Positions 41,119 to 51,006 of a DNA stretch of 64,000 nt are shown one piece after another (within the stretch, counting starts at the first letter, position 1; each line of letters opens with the position of its first letter). The notes below the pieces were generated by a model, which saw only the letters and a list, made by a program, of their open reading frames with translations, did no database searches and was not told the DNA's origin. The position numbers and the translations under genes were made by a program. The DNA lies in contig NZ_OBMR01000002.1 of the NCBI RefSeq assembly GCF_900218035.1, positions 248,001 to 312,000 on the forward strand, given 5' to 3'. The stretch comes from Pseudobutyrivibrio ruminis DSM 9787. GTDB lineage: Bacteria > Bacillota > Clostridia > Lachnospirales > Lachnospiraceae.

Positions 41119-41175
41119 TTAATTCTCCTTTTCTATGCCCGCGTTTCTGTGTAAAAGGATCCTTGCACCAACCTT

Positions 41176-41628
41176 TTATTTCTCGATGATTCGTTTTAGT
41201 TTCCCCATTAAAACGACAGTATCATCAATGCTTCTGACAGCGCACATAATAGTGTCATCACCAGCAATTGAGCCAACTATTTCTGCAAAATCCATATGGT
41301 CTAAGGCAGCCGCAACAGCCATAGCCATACCTGAAACAGTCTTGACAACTAAAATATTCTGGGCGTTGTCCATTGAAACAAAACCATCCAAGAAAATACG
41401 AATGTACTTCTCATTCATATCGTCCTCGGTAGTTTTGTATGCAACATAACGAAGCTTGCCAGCTGCATCAGCAACCTTTGTCAGCTTCATTTCGCGAATA
41501 TCTCTGGAAACTGTAGCCTGTGTGGCGTTAAATCCAGCTTCCTCAAGGCGAGCTGTAAGCTCCTCCTGAGTTCCGATTTCATTTTTTACTATTAACTCTA
41601 GTATCTTTGCCTGTCTTTCAATCTTCAT
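41176..41628 (-). CDS. argR: Arginine repressor
   Basis: The 150-residue regulator has an N-terminal winged helix (ERQAKILELIVKNEIGTQEE, FNATQATVSRDIREMKLTK) and a C-terminal hexamer/arginine-binding domain with GSIAGDDTIMCAVRS. It represses arginine synthesis genes, of which argH lies in this window. Its ATG directly follows the nadK stop codon and its CAGGAG site lies inside nadK, so it is translationally coupled. Confidence 0.95.
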   Translation of the reverse strand: MKIERQAKILELIVKNEIGTQEELTARLEEAGFNATQATVSRDIREMKLTKVADAAGKLRYVAYKTTEDDMNEKYIRIFLDGFVSMDNAQNILVVKTVSGMAMAVAAALDHMDFAEIVGSIAGDDTIMCAVRSIDDTVVLMGKLKRIIEK

Positions 41629-42474
41629 TTAAATCTCCTGCATCCTAGCTCGAATACGCTCCAAGAAATTGACGTTTTCTAACATAACCATGTTGGATGT
41701 AATCTTTGAACGATGGATTTTTAAAACTTCACCCTTTCTTAGGATTTGTCTAAGTGTTCCATCGTAAATAATGTTTGCTTTTGGATCGTCCTCTTCGTGA
41801 CGAGCCTCTATACTAACTTCAACCTCATCATTTGAGGCCAAAATAATGCTACGGGAATTAAGTGTATGAGGGTTGATAGGTGTCAAAACAATGCAATCTG
41901 CATGAGGGCTAACAATAGGACCGTTAGCAGAAAGATTGTAAGCAGTTGAACCTGTAGGTGTGGAAACAATAAGTCCATCACAATTGTGGGAATATAGCTG
42001 AATTCCGTTGACCTTGACTGTCAGGTTTAAAACAAAAAGCCCAGCAGCATCAGATGCAACTACAATATCATTAAGAGCTCTAAAACGATTGTCAGCATCA
42101 CTTGAACAATCTCCCTCAAGCATCATTCTCTCATCTATCTTATAATTGTCGCTAAGTAATTGATCTAAGCAGTGCTCTACATTATCAACTGTCATATCGC
42201 AAAGATAGCCCAGGTGACCGCAGTTAAGACCAACGATAGGCACCTTGCGATTTGTAACATTCTGAGCAACCCTAACAACAGTTCCATCACCACCAACAGT
42301 AATGATGCACTCAATATTGTCATCAACTGTTACCTGTGTTTCGGAGCTATCCGGGCAAGTGTCTAAATCGAGAATGCACATTCCGCCATGTGCCGAAATA
42401 TAATCACGAATAATGTTGATATATTTTTCATGTAAATCACTAAAAGATCTTGCAACAATTAAGAAATTCTTCAT
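41629..42474 (-). CDS. nadK: NAD kinase
   Basis: The 281-residue enzyme phosphorylates NAD to NADP. It has the GGDGTVVRVAQ motif, the NCGHLGYL segment and the substrate-binding STPTGSTAYNLSANGPIV. Its start overlaps the tlyA stop as TAATG. The neighbours tlyA, argR and recN are in the standard Firmicutes order. Confidence 0.96.
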   Translation of the reverse strand: MKNFLIVARSFSDLHEKYINIIRDYISAHGGMCILDLDTCPDSSETQVTVDDNIECIITVGGDGTVVRVAQNVTNRKVPIVGLNCGHLGYLCDMTVDNVEHCLDQLLSDNYKIDERMMLEGDCSSDADNRFRALNDIVVASDAAGLFVLNLTVKVNGIQLYSHNCDGLIVSTPTGSTAYNLSANGPIVSPHADCIVLTPINPHTLNSRSIILASNDEVEVSIEARHEEDDPKANIIYDGTLRQILRKGEVLKIHRSKITSNMVMLENVNFLERIRARMQEI

Positions 42475-43271
42475 TATTTGTCTAAGCTACCATGTGCAGC
42501 TGCTACCGTTGCAGCAACATCAATAGCATCCCCCTGTTTTTCCTGTGTTGATATATGAATGAGGTATTCTATGTTTCCTTCTGGTCCCTTAATTGGGGAA
42601 TATTCCAAATGGAGAACATAAAAACCAATTTCTTTTACAAAATCAATAATTGTATTAATAACTTCTTCGTGAACAGCTGGATCACGGACAACGCCTTTCT
42701 TTCCAACCTTTTCACGTCCAGCTTCAAACTGTGGCTTGATGAGGCAAACCATTTCAGCATCATCCTTAAGAAGTGCCTTTGCTGGACCAAGTACCTTTGT
42801 AAGACTGATAAATGATACATCAACTGAAGCGAAATCAAGCTGCTCGCCGATGTCCTCTACAGTGACATATCTGATATTTGTCTTTTCCATGCAGACAACT
42901 CTAGGATCCTGACGAAGCTTCCAAGCAAACTGTCCGTATCCAACGTCTACAGAAAACACCTTTGTAGCTCCATTCTGAAGCATACAATCGGTAAATCCGC
43001 CAGTAGATGCCCCAATATCCATACACACCTTGCCATCTAAGGAAATATCAAAGTGGGTCATAGCCTTTTCAAGCTTAAGACCACCACGGCTAACGTATTT
43101 CAGCTGCTGTCCGTGGATTTCGATATCTGCATCTACATCTATTTTAGTGCCTGCTTTATCCTCTCTGTTTCCTTTAACGAAAACATTGCCTTCCATAATC
43201 ATGGTCTTGGCTTTTTCACGAGAAGGAGCAAACCCTCTATCTACTAATACTATATCAAGTCTTTCTTTCAT
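42474..43271 (-). CDS. tlyA: TlyA-family rRNA methyltransferase
   Basis: The 265-residue protein has an N-terminal S4 RNA-binding domain (ERLDIVLVDRGFAPSREKAK) and an FtsJ-like methyltransferase domain with the SAM motif CMDIGASTGGFTDCMLQNGA, DVGYGQFAWKL, and LIKPQFEAGREKVGKKG. Family members methylate ribose in 16S and/or 23S rRNA; some act as hemolysins by older annotation. It lies between dxs and nadK with 1-bp spacing or overlap. Confidence 0.93.
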   Translation of the reverse strand: MKERLDIVLVDRGFAPSREKAKTMIMEGNVFVKGNREDKAGTKIDVDADIEIHGQQLKYVSRGGLKLEKAMTHFDISLDGKVCMDIGASTGGFTDCMLQNGATKVFSVDVGYGQFAWKLRQDPRVVCMEKTNIRYVTVEDIGEQLDFASVDVSFISLTKVLGPAKALLKDDAEMVCLIKPQFEAGREKVGKKGVVRDPAVHEEVINTIIDFVKEIGFYVLHLEYSPIKGPEGNIEYLIHISTQEKQGDAIDVAATVAAAHGSLDK

Positions 43272-43272
43272 A

Positions 43273-45132
43273 TTACTTTCCTAATTTTTCTAATATACGC
43301 TGTGTAATGGACTCTGCATCCATGCCAAGCTCTTTAAACAGAAGTGTAACACTTCCATGTCTAACAAACTCATCTGGAACTGCTATTTTAAGGACCTGAC
43401 CATTATAGCCATTGTCATCAAGATAGGCCTGAACCTGCTGGCCAAAGCCTCCCGTAATAACATTTTCCTCTAATGTAACGATTAAATCGTATTCATTTTT
43501 GATTTTATCCAGATATGCCTGATCAAGCGGCTTTGCAAATCTAGCATTGCAGATACCTGCATCAATTCCCTGAGCCTTAAGAAGCTCTTCCACTTCCTCA
43601 GCCTTCTTTACCATGGAACCAAGAGCAAAAAGCATTACCTTTGAACCAGCCTTTATCTCCTCGGATTTGCCAAGGACGATTTCAGCTCTATGCTCCTTTA
43701 ATCCGCAGTATGCCTCGCCTCTAGGGTATCTGATGGCGATTGGGCCATCGTAAGCCACTGCAAATTTCATCATATCTGAAAGCTCCCATTTATTCTTTGG
43801 AGCCATCACTGTCATGTTTGGCATAGATGTAAGGAATGAAACATCGAATATACCCTGATGTGTACTTCCATCTGCTCCAACAAGACCTGCTCTATCAATT
43901 GCAAAAATCACATGAAGATTTTGTAAGCAAACATCCTCAAGGATTTGGTCGTATGCACGCTGTAAGAATGATGAATATACGGCAAAAACAGGAATGCGAC
44001 CGCCCAGTGCCAATCCGGCAGCAAATGTAACTGCATGCTCCTCAGCGATTCCAACATCAAAAAATCTGTCTGGGAACATATTTCTGAAACGCTTTAATCC
44101 AGCGCCCTCTGCCATAGCTGCAGTAATAGCAACAACTTCTGGGTTACGATCTCCCATCTTGCGCATTACAGTTGAGAAAACATCTGTGTATCCAGGGTTT
44201 GGATTGCGCATTGGAAGTCCTGTCTCAATTTCAAATATATCTGTACCGTGGAATCTGGATGGATGACGCTCTGCTGGCTCGTAACCATTACCCTTTTTAG
44301 TAATGACGTGAACAAGCACAGGTCCATTGATGCCCATGGCCATATTGAATGTCTCTATCATGGCTTTGATATCATGGCCATCAACCGGGCCAAGATACAT
44401 AATTCCTAAATCCTCAAAAACCATATTAGGAACCATAAGAGACTTAATACCATTTTTAGTGCTACGAATCTTTCTAATAATGCGCTCACCATTAGGCCAG
44501 CTTTCCAAAGATGATAACACGTTGTTTTTCAAGCCAACGTATTTTGAGCTGGTACGAAGACGCTCAAGATTGGTAGACATACCACCTACGTTTTTAGAGA
44601 TGGACATTTCGTTATCATTAAGTACGATAAGGAAATTAGACTTCTTTAAACGAGAAGCATTGTTCAATGCCTCGTAAGCAAGGCCACCTGTAAGAGCTCC
44701 ATCACCGATGACTGCGCAAACCTTATAGTCATCTCCTGCTAAATCCCTTGCCATACAATAGCCTAAAGCTGCAGACAAAGATGTAGAGCTGTGACCTGTA
44801 TCAAAGCTGTCGCAAGGGCTCTCTACTCTTTTAGGGAAGCCACTGATTCCATCGTACTGACGAAGATGGTCGAATTCATTTGCTCTACCAGTAAGAATCT
44901 TGTGAGTGTATGCCTGATGACCTACATCCCAAACAAGCTTGTCCTTTGGGAAATCAAGAAGCATGTGAAGAGCAATTGTAAGCTCAACAGTTCCAAGATT
45001 GGAAGCCAAATGACCACCAGTCTTTGATAGATGCTCAATAAGAAAGCTTCGTATTTCTGCAGGAAGAGCTAAAACTTCTTCCTCTGTTAAATTCTTTATA
45101 TCATTAGGTTGCTTTATTTTTTCAAGAACCAT
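43273..45132 (-). CDS. dxs: 1-Deoxy-D-xylulose-5-phosphate synthase
   Basis: The 619-residue thiamine-diphosphate enzyme condenses pyruvate and glyceraldehyde 3-phosphate in the MEP isoprenoid pathway. It has DTGHSSTSLSAALGYCMARD, the ThDP motif GDGALTGGLAYEALNNA, the transketolase-like FFDVGIAEEHAVTFAAGLA and a C-terminal domain with VTLEENVITGGFG. Length is normal. It follows ispA by 8 bp. No strong ribosome site is seen before the ATG, so coupling with ispA is likely. Confidence 0.96.
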   Translation of the reverse strand: MVLEKIKQPNDIKNLTEEEVLALPAEIRSFLIEHLSKTGGHLASNLGTVELTIALHMLLDFPKDKLVWDVGHQAYTHKILTGRANEFDHLRQYDGISGFPKRVESPCDSFDTGHSSTSLSAALGYCMARDLAGDDYKVCAVIGDGALTGGLAYEALNNASRLKKSNFLIVLNDNEMSISKNVGGMSTNLERLRTSSKYVGLKNNVLSSLESWPNGERIIRKIRSTKNGIKSLMVPNMVFEDLGIMYLGPVDGHDIKAMIETFNMAMGINGPVLVHVITKKGNGYEPAERHPSRFHGTDIFEIETGLPMRNPNPGYTDVFSTVMRKMGDRNPEVVAITAAMAEGAGLKRFRNMFPDRFFDVGIAEEHAVTFAAGLALGGRIPVFAVYSSFLQRAYDQILEDVCLQNLHVIFAIDRAGLVGADGSTHQGIFDVSFLTSMPNMTVMAPKNKWELSDMMKFAVAYDGPIAIRYPRGEAYCGLKEHRAEIVLGKSEEIKAGSKVMLFALGSMVKKAEEVEELLKAQGIDAGICNARFAKPLDQAYLDKIKNEYDLIVTLEENVITGGFGQQVQAYLDDNGYNGQVLKIAVPDEFVRHGSVTLLFKELGMDAESITQRILEKLGK

Positions 45133-45140
45133 AATCGATT

Positions 45141-46034
45141 TTAATTGTCTCTGTAGACAAGGTATTTAAGTAGCTCATTTAAAAACTCGTTGTGATTATC
45201 TAAGCTATTAAGTTCTTCAACTGCCTCGTCTGTAAGACGCTTTACCTCTTCCTTGGATTTTTCTATACCTGCAAATGTAACGTAGGTACATTTTTCGTTT
45301 TTCTCGTCTGAGCCAATTGGCTTGCCAAGCTTTGCTTCATCTCCTTCGATATCAAGGATATCATCCTGAATCTGGAAGGCCATGCCGATTTTGCCTGCCA
45401 CGCTCTCAACGAGAGAAACCTGTTCTTCACTGGCGCCAGCCAAAACCGCACCTATCATCATAGATGCTTCAATCAGCGCACCAGTCTTTAGCTCGTAGAT
45501 GAAATGAAGCCTGTCCTCTGTCATGTCTAGCTGCTTCTTTTCAGCCTCCACATCTACAACCTGGCCACCAATCATGCCGAATACACCGGCTTTTCTGGCC
45601 AGAATGCGCATTGCCTCTGTGACGCGAACCACATCTACATCTGCATCGTATGCATTTAATGCAGTCTCGAAAGCGTAGTTTAAAAGAGCATCACCTGCAA
45701 GTACGCCCAGTGCCTCACCGTATGCTACATGCACAGTAGGCTTGCCACGGCGAAGTGCATCATTGTCCATTGCTGGTAAATCGTCGTGAATCAACGAATA
45801 TGTGTGAATCATTTCGATGGCAGCCATAAATGGCTCGATCACGTCGCCAGTGCCACCGAAAAGCTGAAACGTCTCATTCATAAGAATTGGACGAAGGCGT
45901 TTACCGCCTGCTGTAACCCCGTATTCCATTGCATCAAATATGATGCCCTGTAATCCCTCTACATCCGGCAAAAATCTGCAAACAACATCCTGTGCAGACT
46001 CTGCTCTTACGCTAAGTTCGTTTTTAATGTCCAT
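45141..46034 (-). CDS. ispA: Farnesyl/geranyl diphosphate synthase
   Basis: The 297-residue prenyl synthase has both aspartate-rich motifs (LIHDDLPAMDNDALRRGKPT and MAFQIQDDILDIEGDEAKLG) that bind Mg-diphosphate. It builds short-chain prenyl diphosphates. I start it at the ATG at 46034, one base after the xseB stop (TAA-A-ATG). A longer frame back into xseB would overlap it by 35 bp and is not needed. It sits between xseB and dxs, the usual order. Confidence 0.95.
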   Translation of the reverse strand: MDIKNELSVRAESAQDVVCRFLPDVEGLQGIIFDAMEYGVTAGGKRLRPILMNETFQLFGGTGDVIEPFMAAIEMIHTYSLIHDDLPAMDNDALRRGKPTVHVAYGEALGVLAGDALLNYAFETALNAYDADVDVVRVTEAMRILARKAGVFGMIGGQVVDVEAEKKQLDMTEDRLHFIYELKTGALIEASMMIGAVLAGASEEQVSLVESVAGKIGMAFQIQDDILDIEGDEAKLGKPIGSDEKNEKCTYVTFAGIEKSKEEVKRLTDEAVEELNSLDNHNEFLNELLKYLVYRDN

Positions 46035-46035
46035 T

Positions 46036-46266
46036 TTACTCAACCCCTTCAAACACCTCAAAGCCGCCATCTTTGCTGATTGCCATGACAGCTTTTTTAG
46101 TCTGTTCTATTTTTGAATTAGCTTTTTGAAGCTCTTCCATTCCGCTTTTATATAAAGCAAAGGATTCATCCAAAGTGACATCTGATGATTCCATCTTTGT
46201 GATTATCTCATCGAGAGCCTGAAAGCTTTCTTCAATTGTTGTCTCTTTTGTTTCTTTTTCTGCCAT
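46036..46266 (-). CDS. xseB: Exodeoxyribonuclease VII small subunit
   Basis: The 76-residue protein is of normal length and has the conserved core SFQALDEIITKMESSDVTLD followed by LYKSGMEELQKANSKIEQTK. It forms exonuclease VII with XseA, degrading single-stranded DNA to oligonucleotides. It starts 8 bp after xseA and ends one base before ispA. Confidence 0.95.
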   Translation of the reverse strand: MAEKETKETTIEESFQALDEIITKMESSDVTLDESFALYKSGMEELQKANSKIEQTKKAVMAISKDGGFEVFEGVE

Positions 46267-46274
46267 ACGTGCTC

Positions 46275-47483
46275 CTATTTATCCTTTGAAATGCTGGTGA
46301 TTTGGCTCTCCAGCATACCATCCTTTACTCTGATACTAAGGCTATCGCCAACGGAAAGATTTGATACGCTATCAACCTTTTTTCCATCAGGACCAGTAAC
46401 ATAACCGAAACCGGAAGCCAATCGCTTGGCTGGTGAAAGACCATCCAAACGGCCGGAAGCTGCAATCAGACGGCTTTCGTAGCGCTCTATTTTGGCGTTC
46501 ATCAGGCTGTTGAGTCTGTCGTAGAGATGATTCAGCTTGTCCTGATTTGCTTTTATTTTGTTCTCTGGTCTGAGAGATTGTAAACGTAGTTTGTAGTTCT
46601 CAAGCTGAGAAGTGATTGATGAAAGCTTGTAATCCAATGTGCTGTTGAGCCTATCGGAATATCGCTCTACTGTTCTGGCAAAATCTTCGTAAACAAAATT
46701 TGCAAGCTCTGCTGCTTGAGAAGGTGTAGCTGCTCTTTTATCTGCAACAAAATCCGCAATTGTAAAATCTGTTTCGTGGCCAACGGCAGATATGATTGGT
46801 GTGTTGGCTTTGAAAATAGCTCGTGCTACCGGCTCTTCGTTGAAAGCCCAAAGGTCTTCGATGGAACCACCACCACGACCTAGGATGATAACATCCAGAT
46901 TCAACTCATCCAGACAATTGATTCCGGAAATGATGGAAGGCACTGCCCCCTCACCCTGAACCTGAGCTGGATAAAGAATCAATTCTACAAAAGGATTTCG
47001 TGTCTTAGATACTCGGATGATATCGTGAACAGCCGCTCCTGTAGGAGCTGTGATGATACCGATTCTCATAGCGTGGCTAGGAAGTGGCTTTTTGTACATT
47101 GCGTCAAACATACCGCTTTCCTCAAGCTCCTGCTTTAACGCCTCGAAACGTTGATATAAATCGCCCACACCAGCCAGCTCTATCTCGTTTGCATACACTT
47201 GATATCTGCCGGCAGCCGCATAGATTCCAACATATCCGGTAACCACAATCTGGTCTCCATCCTTCATGTTGAACTTCAACCCTTTTGCTCTCTTACCAGC
47301 AAACATTACACAAGAAATAGATGATTTATCATCCTTCAAAGTAAAATATATGTGTCCTGTATGATTGTACTTGCAATTAGAAACCTCCCCTGATAAGGAA
47401 AGGTTTCCAAGCATAAAATCATCAGAAAACATACGCTCAATATATGTATTTATCTGAGATACACTATATACATTTTTATTCAT
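46275..47483 (-). CDS. xseA: Exodeoxyribonuclease VII large subunit
   Basis: The 402-residue protein has an N-terminal OB fold (LSGEVSNCKYNHTGHIYFTL), the catalytic core (GIITAPTGAAVHDIIRVSKT, VIILGRGGGSIEDLWAFNEE, ISAVGHETDFTIADFVAD) and a coiled-coil C-terminal region. Its ATG overlaps the nusB stop as TAATG. It works with XseB in repair and mismatch processing. Confidence 0.96.
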   Translation of the reverse strand: MNKNVYSVSQINTYIERMFSDDFMLGNLSLSGEVSNCKYNHTGHIYFTLKDDKSSISCVMFAGKRAKGLKFNMKDGDQIVVTGYVGIYAAAGRYQVYANEIELAGVGDLYQRFEALKQELEESGMFDAMYKKPLPSHAMRIGIITAPTGAAVHDIIRVSKTRNPFVELILYPAQVQGEGAVPSIISGINCLDELNLDVIILGRGGGSIEDLWAFNEEPVARAIFKANTPIISAVGHETDFTIADFVADKRAATPSQAAELANFVYEDFARTVERYSDRLNSTLDYKLSSITSQLENYKLRLQSLRPENKIKANQDKLNHLYDRLNSLMNAKIERYESRLIAASGRLDGLSPAKRLASGFGYVTGPDGKKVDSVSNLSVGDSLSIRVKDGMLESQITSISKDK

Positions 47484-47905
47484 TATACTAATTTAGCAAG
47501 TGCTCCATTAACGAATCCAGCAGAAGAATCTGTACCGAATTCATCAGCAAGTGAAACTGCCTCATTGATAGCAACACCAACAGGAAGATTCTCGAATTTG
47601 ATTTCATATAAAGCAAGTCTGATAAGTGTTAAATCAACCTTTGCCATACGTGTAGTCTTCCAACCATCAACAGACTTGTTAATAAGCTCGTCGATTTCTG
47701 GAAGCTTAGCAATGATATCCTCAGCCTTTGTCTTGATGTATTCCTCATCCTCAGCTGTCTTGTTGTTCTTAGCAAGATCCTCTGCCTCAGCATTATCACG
47801 GCCGCCAAGGAATGTGCTGATTACGCTATCCATATCCTCTGTATCATGAAACTCGTTCATAAATACAGCCTTAAATACTTCTTTTCTAATTTCATGTCTA
47901 TTCAT
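47483..47905 (-). CDS. nusB: Transcription antitermination factor NusB
   Basis: The 140-residue protein starts RHEIRKEVFKAVFMNEFHD and ends with the typical VGVAINEAVSLADEFGTDSS and FVNGALAKL helix. It binds boxA RNA with NusE in rRNA antitermination. It follows the asp23-family gene by 107 bp that include a hairpin, and it overlaps xseA. Confidence 0.93.
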   Translation of the reverse strand: MNRHEIRKEVFKAVFMNEFHDTEDMDSVISTFLGGRDNAEAEDLAKNNKTAEDEEYIKTKAEDIIAKLPEIDELINKSVDGWKTTRMAKVDLTLIRLALYEIKFENLPVGVAINEAVSLADEFGTDSSAGFVNGALAKLV

Positions 47906-47946
47906 AAATAAAAACTCCTGAAAATCTAATAGTTTAGACTAATATA

Positions 47947-47970
47947 GGGTGCTACTTAAAATAGCACCCC
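47947..47970 (-). terminator. Hairpin between asp23 gene and nusB
   Basis: GGGTGCTA pairs with TAGCACCC around a 7-base loop. The T-run is poor on both strands, so this may be a weak terminator or attenuator that separates the Asp23 gene from nusB. Confidence 0.55.
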
Positions 47971-48012
47971 ATAATTATACATTAATATGCATAAAAAATA
48001 AATAAATCCTGA

Positions 48013-48390
48013 TTAATTGTTTCCTGCTACGCTAACAGTTGCAATGCGGATATCTACAGCTGTAACTTCAAGACCTGTCATTGTCTCAACTGCTGATTTA
48101 ACCTTTTCCTGAACCATGCCTGAAACCTTTGGGATTTCATAGCCATACTTCATATTGATAGCCATGTGTACTGAGATTTTGCCTGGCTCGCTATCTACTA
48201 CTCTGATAGCCTTTGCAAGCTTTCCCTGACCAGCCTTTGAAATAGTTTCAGATGTAAGGTTGCCTGCAAGTGACTCAACACCATCAACCTCAACTGCACC
48301 AAGGCCAGCGATAATTCCAACAACCTCTTCAGAGATGTTTACACCGCCATCGCCATTAATATTTATAACAAAATTCTTGTTCTCTGCCAT
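48013..48390 (-). CDS. Asp23/Gls24 family envelope-stress protein
   Basis: The 125-residue protein shows the Asp23 fold signatures: GGVNISEEVVGIIAGLGAVEV, then ISVHMAINMKYGYEIPKVSG and MTGLEVTAVDIRIATVSV. Members are found at the membrane or in alkaline-shock responses, and in Clostridia one copy normally sits just before nusB, as here. It starts after a GGAGG site. Confidence 0.92.
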   Translation of the reverse strand: MAENKNFVININGDGGVNISEEVVGIIAGLGAVEVDGVESLAGNLTSETISKAGQGKLAKAIRVVDSEPGKISVHMAINMKYGYEIPKVSGMVQEKVKSAVETMTGLEVTAVDIRIATVSVAGNN

Positions 48391-48431
48391 ATCTGCCTCC
48401 TAAAAATCATAGAAAAACTATCGTAATTATA

Positions 48432-49151
48432 TCAATAACCTACATTATTTACAACCCCGACAGACACATAGTTATTAAGGATTGCATCAAAGTCTGTGCC
48501 CTCCTCTGCAACCGGTGTATAGCAGCCATTTACCATGTATCTGACGCCGCCATCATCAAGGTTTTCCACCACATCGTATGAGTCTTTATAAAACATTCCT
48601 CGGGAAACTTTTCTATCGTATAAAACACCCCCACAGTCCGATAATTCGCATCCTGGGAAGTTGACATTATGAATCATTCCAGGTGCAAGTGGTTCCGCCA
48701 AAAGCTTCTTTAAAACTTGCTTTATATATTTGTCAGTTACCTGATGGCAATCACAAGCACCTTCCGAAAGGGCTATTGCGTGATACCCTTGGAACGCTCC
48801 CTCAAAGGCTGCTCCGCAGGTAGCTGAATACTGAATATCCGAAGCGCAATTGTATCCAAAATTAATTCCTGAAAGGACCACATCCGGGCGCTCTGGCATA
48901 ACACTTAAGCCGCCAACTCGAACACAATCTCCCGGTGTTCCACTGCAAGAATATGCAAAAACATCCTCTACAGGAAATTCCTCACATGGGTAAACATCAA
49001 TGGAATTATGAAGGGAAATACTGTGGCTTGCTGCACTTCTCTGGCTTTCAGGTGCAACCACCCAAACCTCACCAAACTCCTTAGCTGCTCTGGCTAAACG
49101 AATAATTCCATCTGAATTAATTCCATCATCATTTGTAATTAGTATTCTCAT
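48432..49151 (-). CDS. surE: 5'/3'-Nucleotidase SurE
   Basis: The 239-residue phosphatase starts with the metal-binding motif RILITNDDGINSDGI and has VVAPESQRSAASHSISL, GTPGDCVRVG and VLSGINFGYNCASDIQYS. It removes phosphate from nucleoside monophosphates in stationary phase. Its length is normal. It lies alone between the Asp23 gene and the que operon terminator. Confidence 0.95.
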   Translation of the reverse strand: MRILITNDDGINSDGIIRLARAAKEFGEVWVVAPESQRSAASHSISLHNSIDVYPCEEFPVEDVFAYSCSGTPGDCVRVGGLSVMPERPDVVLSGINFGYNCASDIQYSATCGAAFEGAFQGYHAIALSEGACDCHQVTDKYIKQVLKKLLAEPLAPGMIHNVNFPGCELSDCGGVLYDRKVSRGMFYKDSYDVVENLDDGGVRYMVNGCYTPVAEEGTDFDAILNNYVSVGVVNNVGY

Positions 49152-49173
49152 AAAAATCTCCCAGAAATAAAAT

Positions 49174-49198
49174 AAAGACAGACTATCTGTCTGCCTTT
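49174..49198 (-). terminator. Intrinsic terminator after queF
   Basis: AAAGGCAGAC pairs imperfectly with GTCTGTCTTT on the minus strand, followed by ATTTTATTTC, 16 bp past the queF stop. It ends the queuosine operon. Confidence 0.7.
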
Positions 49199-49214
49199 AA
49201 ATTTATCATATTTA

Positions 49215-49709
49215 TTATCTGTTATCTACTTTTTCTGGATACATATCGTGATTGAAAAGTCTGTCCTCTGCAACCTTTTCCCACTTAGTTCCTGGCTTAC
49301 CATAGTTGCAATATGGGTCGATAGAGATTCCTCCTCTTGGAGTGAACTTGCCCCAAACTTCGATGTACTTAGGATCCATAAGCTTGATTAAATCCTTCAT
49401 GATGATGTTTACGCAATCCTCATGGAAATCACCGTGGTTTCTGAAGCTGAACAAGTAAAGCTTTAATGACTTGCTCTCTACCATCTTTTCACCTGGCACA
49501 TAAGAGATGATGATGTTTGCAAAATCTGGCTGGCCAGTGATTGGGCAAAGTGATGTAAACTCTGGGCAATTGAACTTTACAAAATAATCGTTCTCAGGAT
49601 GCTTGTTAAGGAATGTCTGAAGCATCTCTGGTGCGTAGTTGTCTGGGTAAACGTTGTTTTTATTTCCTAAAAGTGTAAGTGTTCCTTCTTCTTTTCTGCT
49701 ATCTGTCAT
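49215..49709 (-). CDS. queF: NADPH-dependent 7-cyano-7-deazaguanine reductase
   Basis: The 164-residue enzyme is the short (type I) QueF of the T-fold family. It has the catalytic cysteine in [16 protein letters not shown] and the QueF motif [20 protein letters not shown]. It reduces preQ0 to preQ1, the ligand sensed by the riboswitch at the head of the operon. It is the last gene, 14 bp after queC with a TAGGAGG site. Confidence 0.95.
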   Translation of the reverse strand: MTDSRKEEGTLTLLGNKNNVYPDNYAPEMLQTFLNKHPENDYFVKFNCPEFTSLCPITGQPDFANIIISYVPGEKMVESKSLKLYLFSFRNHGDFHEDCVNIIMKDLIKLMDPKYIEVWGKFTPRGGISIDPYCNYGKPGTKWEKVAEDRLFNHDMYPEKVDNR

Positions 49710-49723
49710 AGTAGACCTCCTAA

Positions 49724-50410
49724 TTAATTCTCATACTCGATTGGATCTTTGATTCCATTTAATTCAAATGCCGCAATTCTGTCGATACATGTACCGCACT
49801 TGCCGCATGCCTTATCATGGCCTTCATAGCATGACCATGTAAGCTCATAAGGAACTCCAAGCTCCATGCCAAGCTTTACAACTCCGGCCTTATTCTTATT
49901 GATAAATGGAGCTTCGATTGTAAGCTGCTTTCCACTTCCTTCGTAGATTGCTGTATTCATTGCATTGTTGAAATCGCTAGAGCAATCCGGATATGCGTTA
50001 CCAGCAGCATCATCAGCATGGGCACCATAATAGATTTTTGAGCATCCCTTAGAAAGTGCAATTGCTGCTGCGCTAGAAAGGAATAATCCATTTCTAAAAG
50101 GCACATAAGTGCTTACTGGCTTACCATTTGTCTTTTCAAGCTGTTTGTCATATGACTCCTCAGGAATCTCACCATCAGAATGCTGAAGCAATGTGCAATC
50201 GCTAAACTGGAACATTGTAGAAAGATCAAGTGTGATATGCTCCACTTTGTAGTATTCACAAACTGCATCTGCCGCCTTAATTTCTTTATCGTGACGCTGA
50301 CCATAGAAAATAGAAAGTCCCACCACGTTTTCATGTCCATATTCTTTTACTGCCAAGGCAAGACAAGTTGTGCTGTCCAAGCCTCCGCTAACAAGTACTA
50401 AAGCTTTCAT
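49724..50410 (-). CDS. queC: 7-Cyano-7-deazaguanine synthase
   Basis: The 228-residue enzyme has the PP-loop [16 protein letters not shown] and the zinc site [15 protein letters not shown]. It makes preQ0 from 7-carboxy-7-deazaguanine, ammonia and [22 protein letters not shown] is also typical. It lies between folE and queF in the operon with an AAGGAG site. Confidence 0.96.
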   Translation of the reverse strand: MKALVLVSGGLDSTTCLALAVKEYGHENVVGLSIFYGQRHDKEIKAADAVCEYYKVEHITLDLSTMFQFSDCTLLQHSDGEIPEESYDKQLEKTNGKPVSTYVPFRNGLFLSSAAAIALSKGCSKIYYGAHADDAAGNAYPDCSSDFNNAMNTAIYEGSGKQLTIEAPFINKNKAGVVKLGMELGVPYELTWSCYEGHDKACGKCGTCIDRIAAFELNGIKDPIEYEN

Positions 50411-50421
50411 TTCAATTCTCC

Positions 50422-50994
50422 TTATAATAATCTCTGAAGTAAATCTCTATCAGTCTTGAAACGACCTCTTAATGTCTGTGTATGAGTCTTTGCACTGGCA
50501 TTTTTGATTCCACGTGCTGTCATGCAGCTATGGCTTGCTTCTATAAATACAGCCACATCCTCAGAACCTGTAACCATCTGGATGATTTCTGCGATATCGT
50601 TGCCGATACGTTCCTGAAGCTGAAGACGCTTTGCAGCCATATCTGCAATACGAGCGATTTTCGAAAGGCCGATGACCTTGCCATTTGGAATGTAGGCAAC
50701 GCTGACCTTCATATCATACATAAGTGCAAGATGATGCTCGCAATATGAGAAAACTTCGATGTCCTTTACAAAAACAAGATCCTGATTTGTTTCATCGTAA
50801 TAGTCCTCATCAAAGGTCTTGTTGAACATCTCTGCAATCTGTTCATTTGTGTAATTCATGCCCTCAAAAACTTCTTCGTACATGCGAGCAACTCTATCAG
50901 GAGTCTCCTTAAGACCTGCTCTTTCAGGGTCATCACCAAGGGCAATAATAATATTTCTAATGCTTTCTTTAATAAGCTCTTTATTTATAGCCAT
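50422..50994 (-). CDS. folE: GTP cyclohydrolase I
   Basis: The 190-residue enzyme converts GTP to dihydroneopterin triphosphate, the first step of both folate and queuosine synthesis. It has the zinc-binding [20 protein letters not shown] and the signature [20 protein letters not shown]. Its place inside the que operon suggests it mainly feeds QueD. It follows queE by 12 bp. Confidence 0.96.
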   Translation of the reverse strand: MAINKELIKESIRNIIIALGDDPERAGLKETPDRVARMYEEVFEGMNYTNEQIAEMFNKTFDEDYYDETNQDLVFVKDIEVFSYCEHHLALMYDMKVSVAYIPNGKVIGLSKIARIADMAAKRLQLQERIGNDIAEIIQMVTGSEDVAVFIEASHSCMTARGIKNASAKTHTQTLRGRFKTDRDLLQRLL

Positions 50995-51006
50995 GACTTT
51001 CCTCTC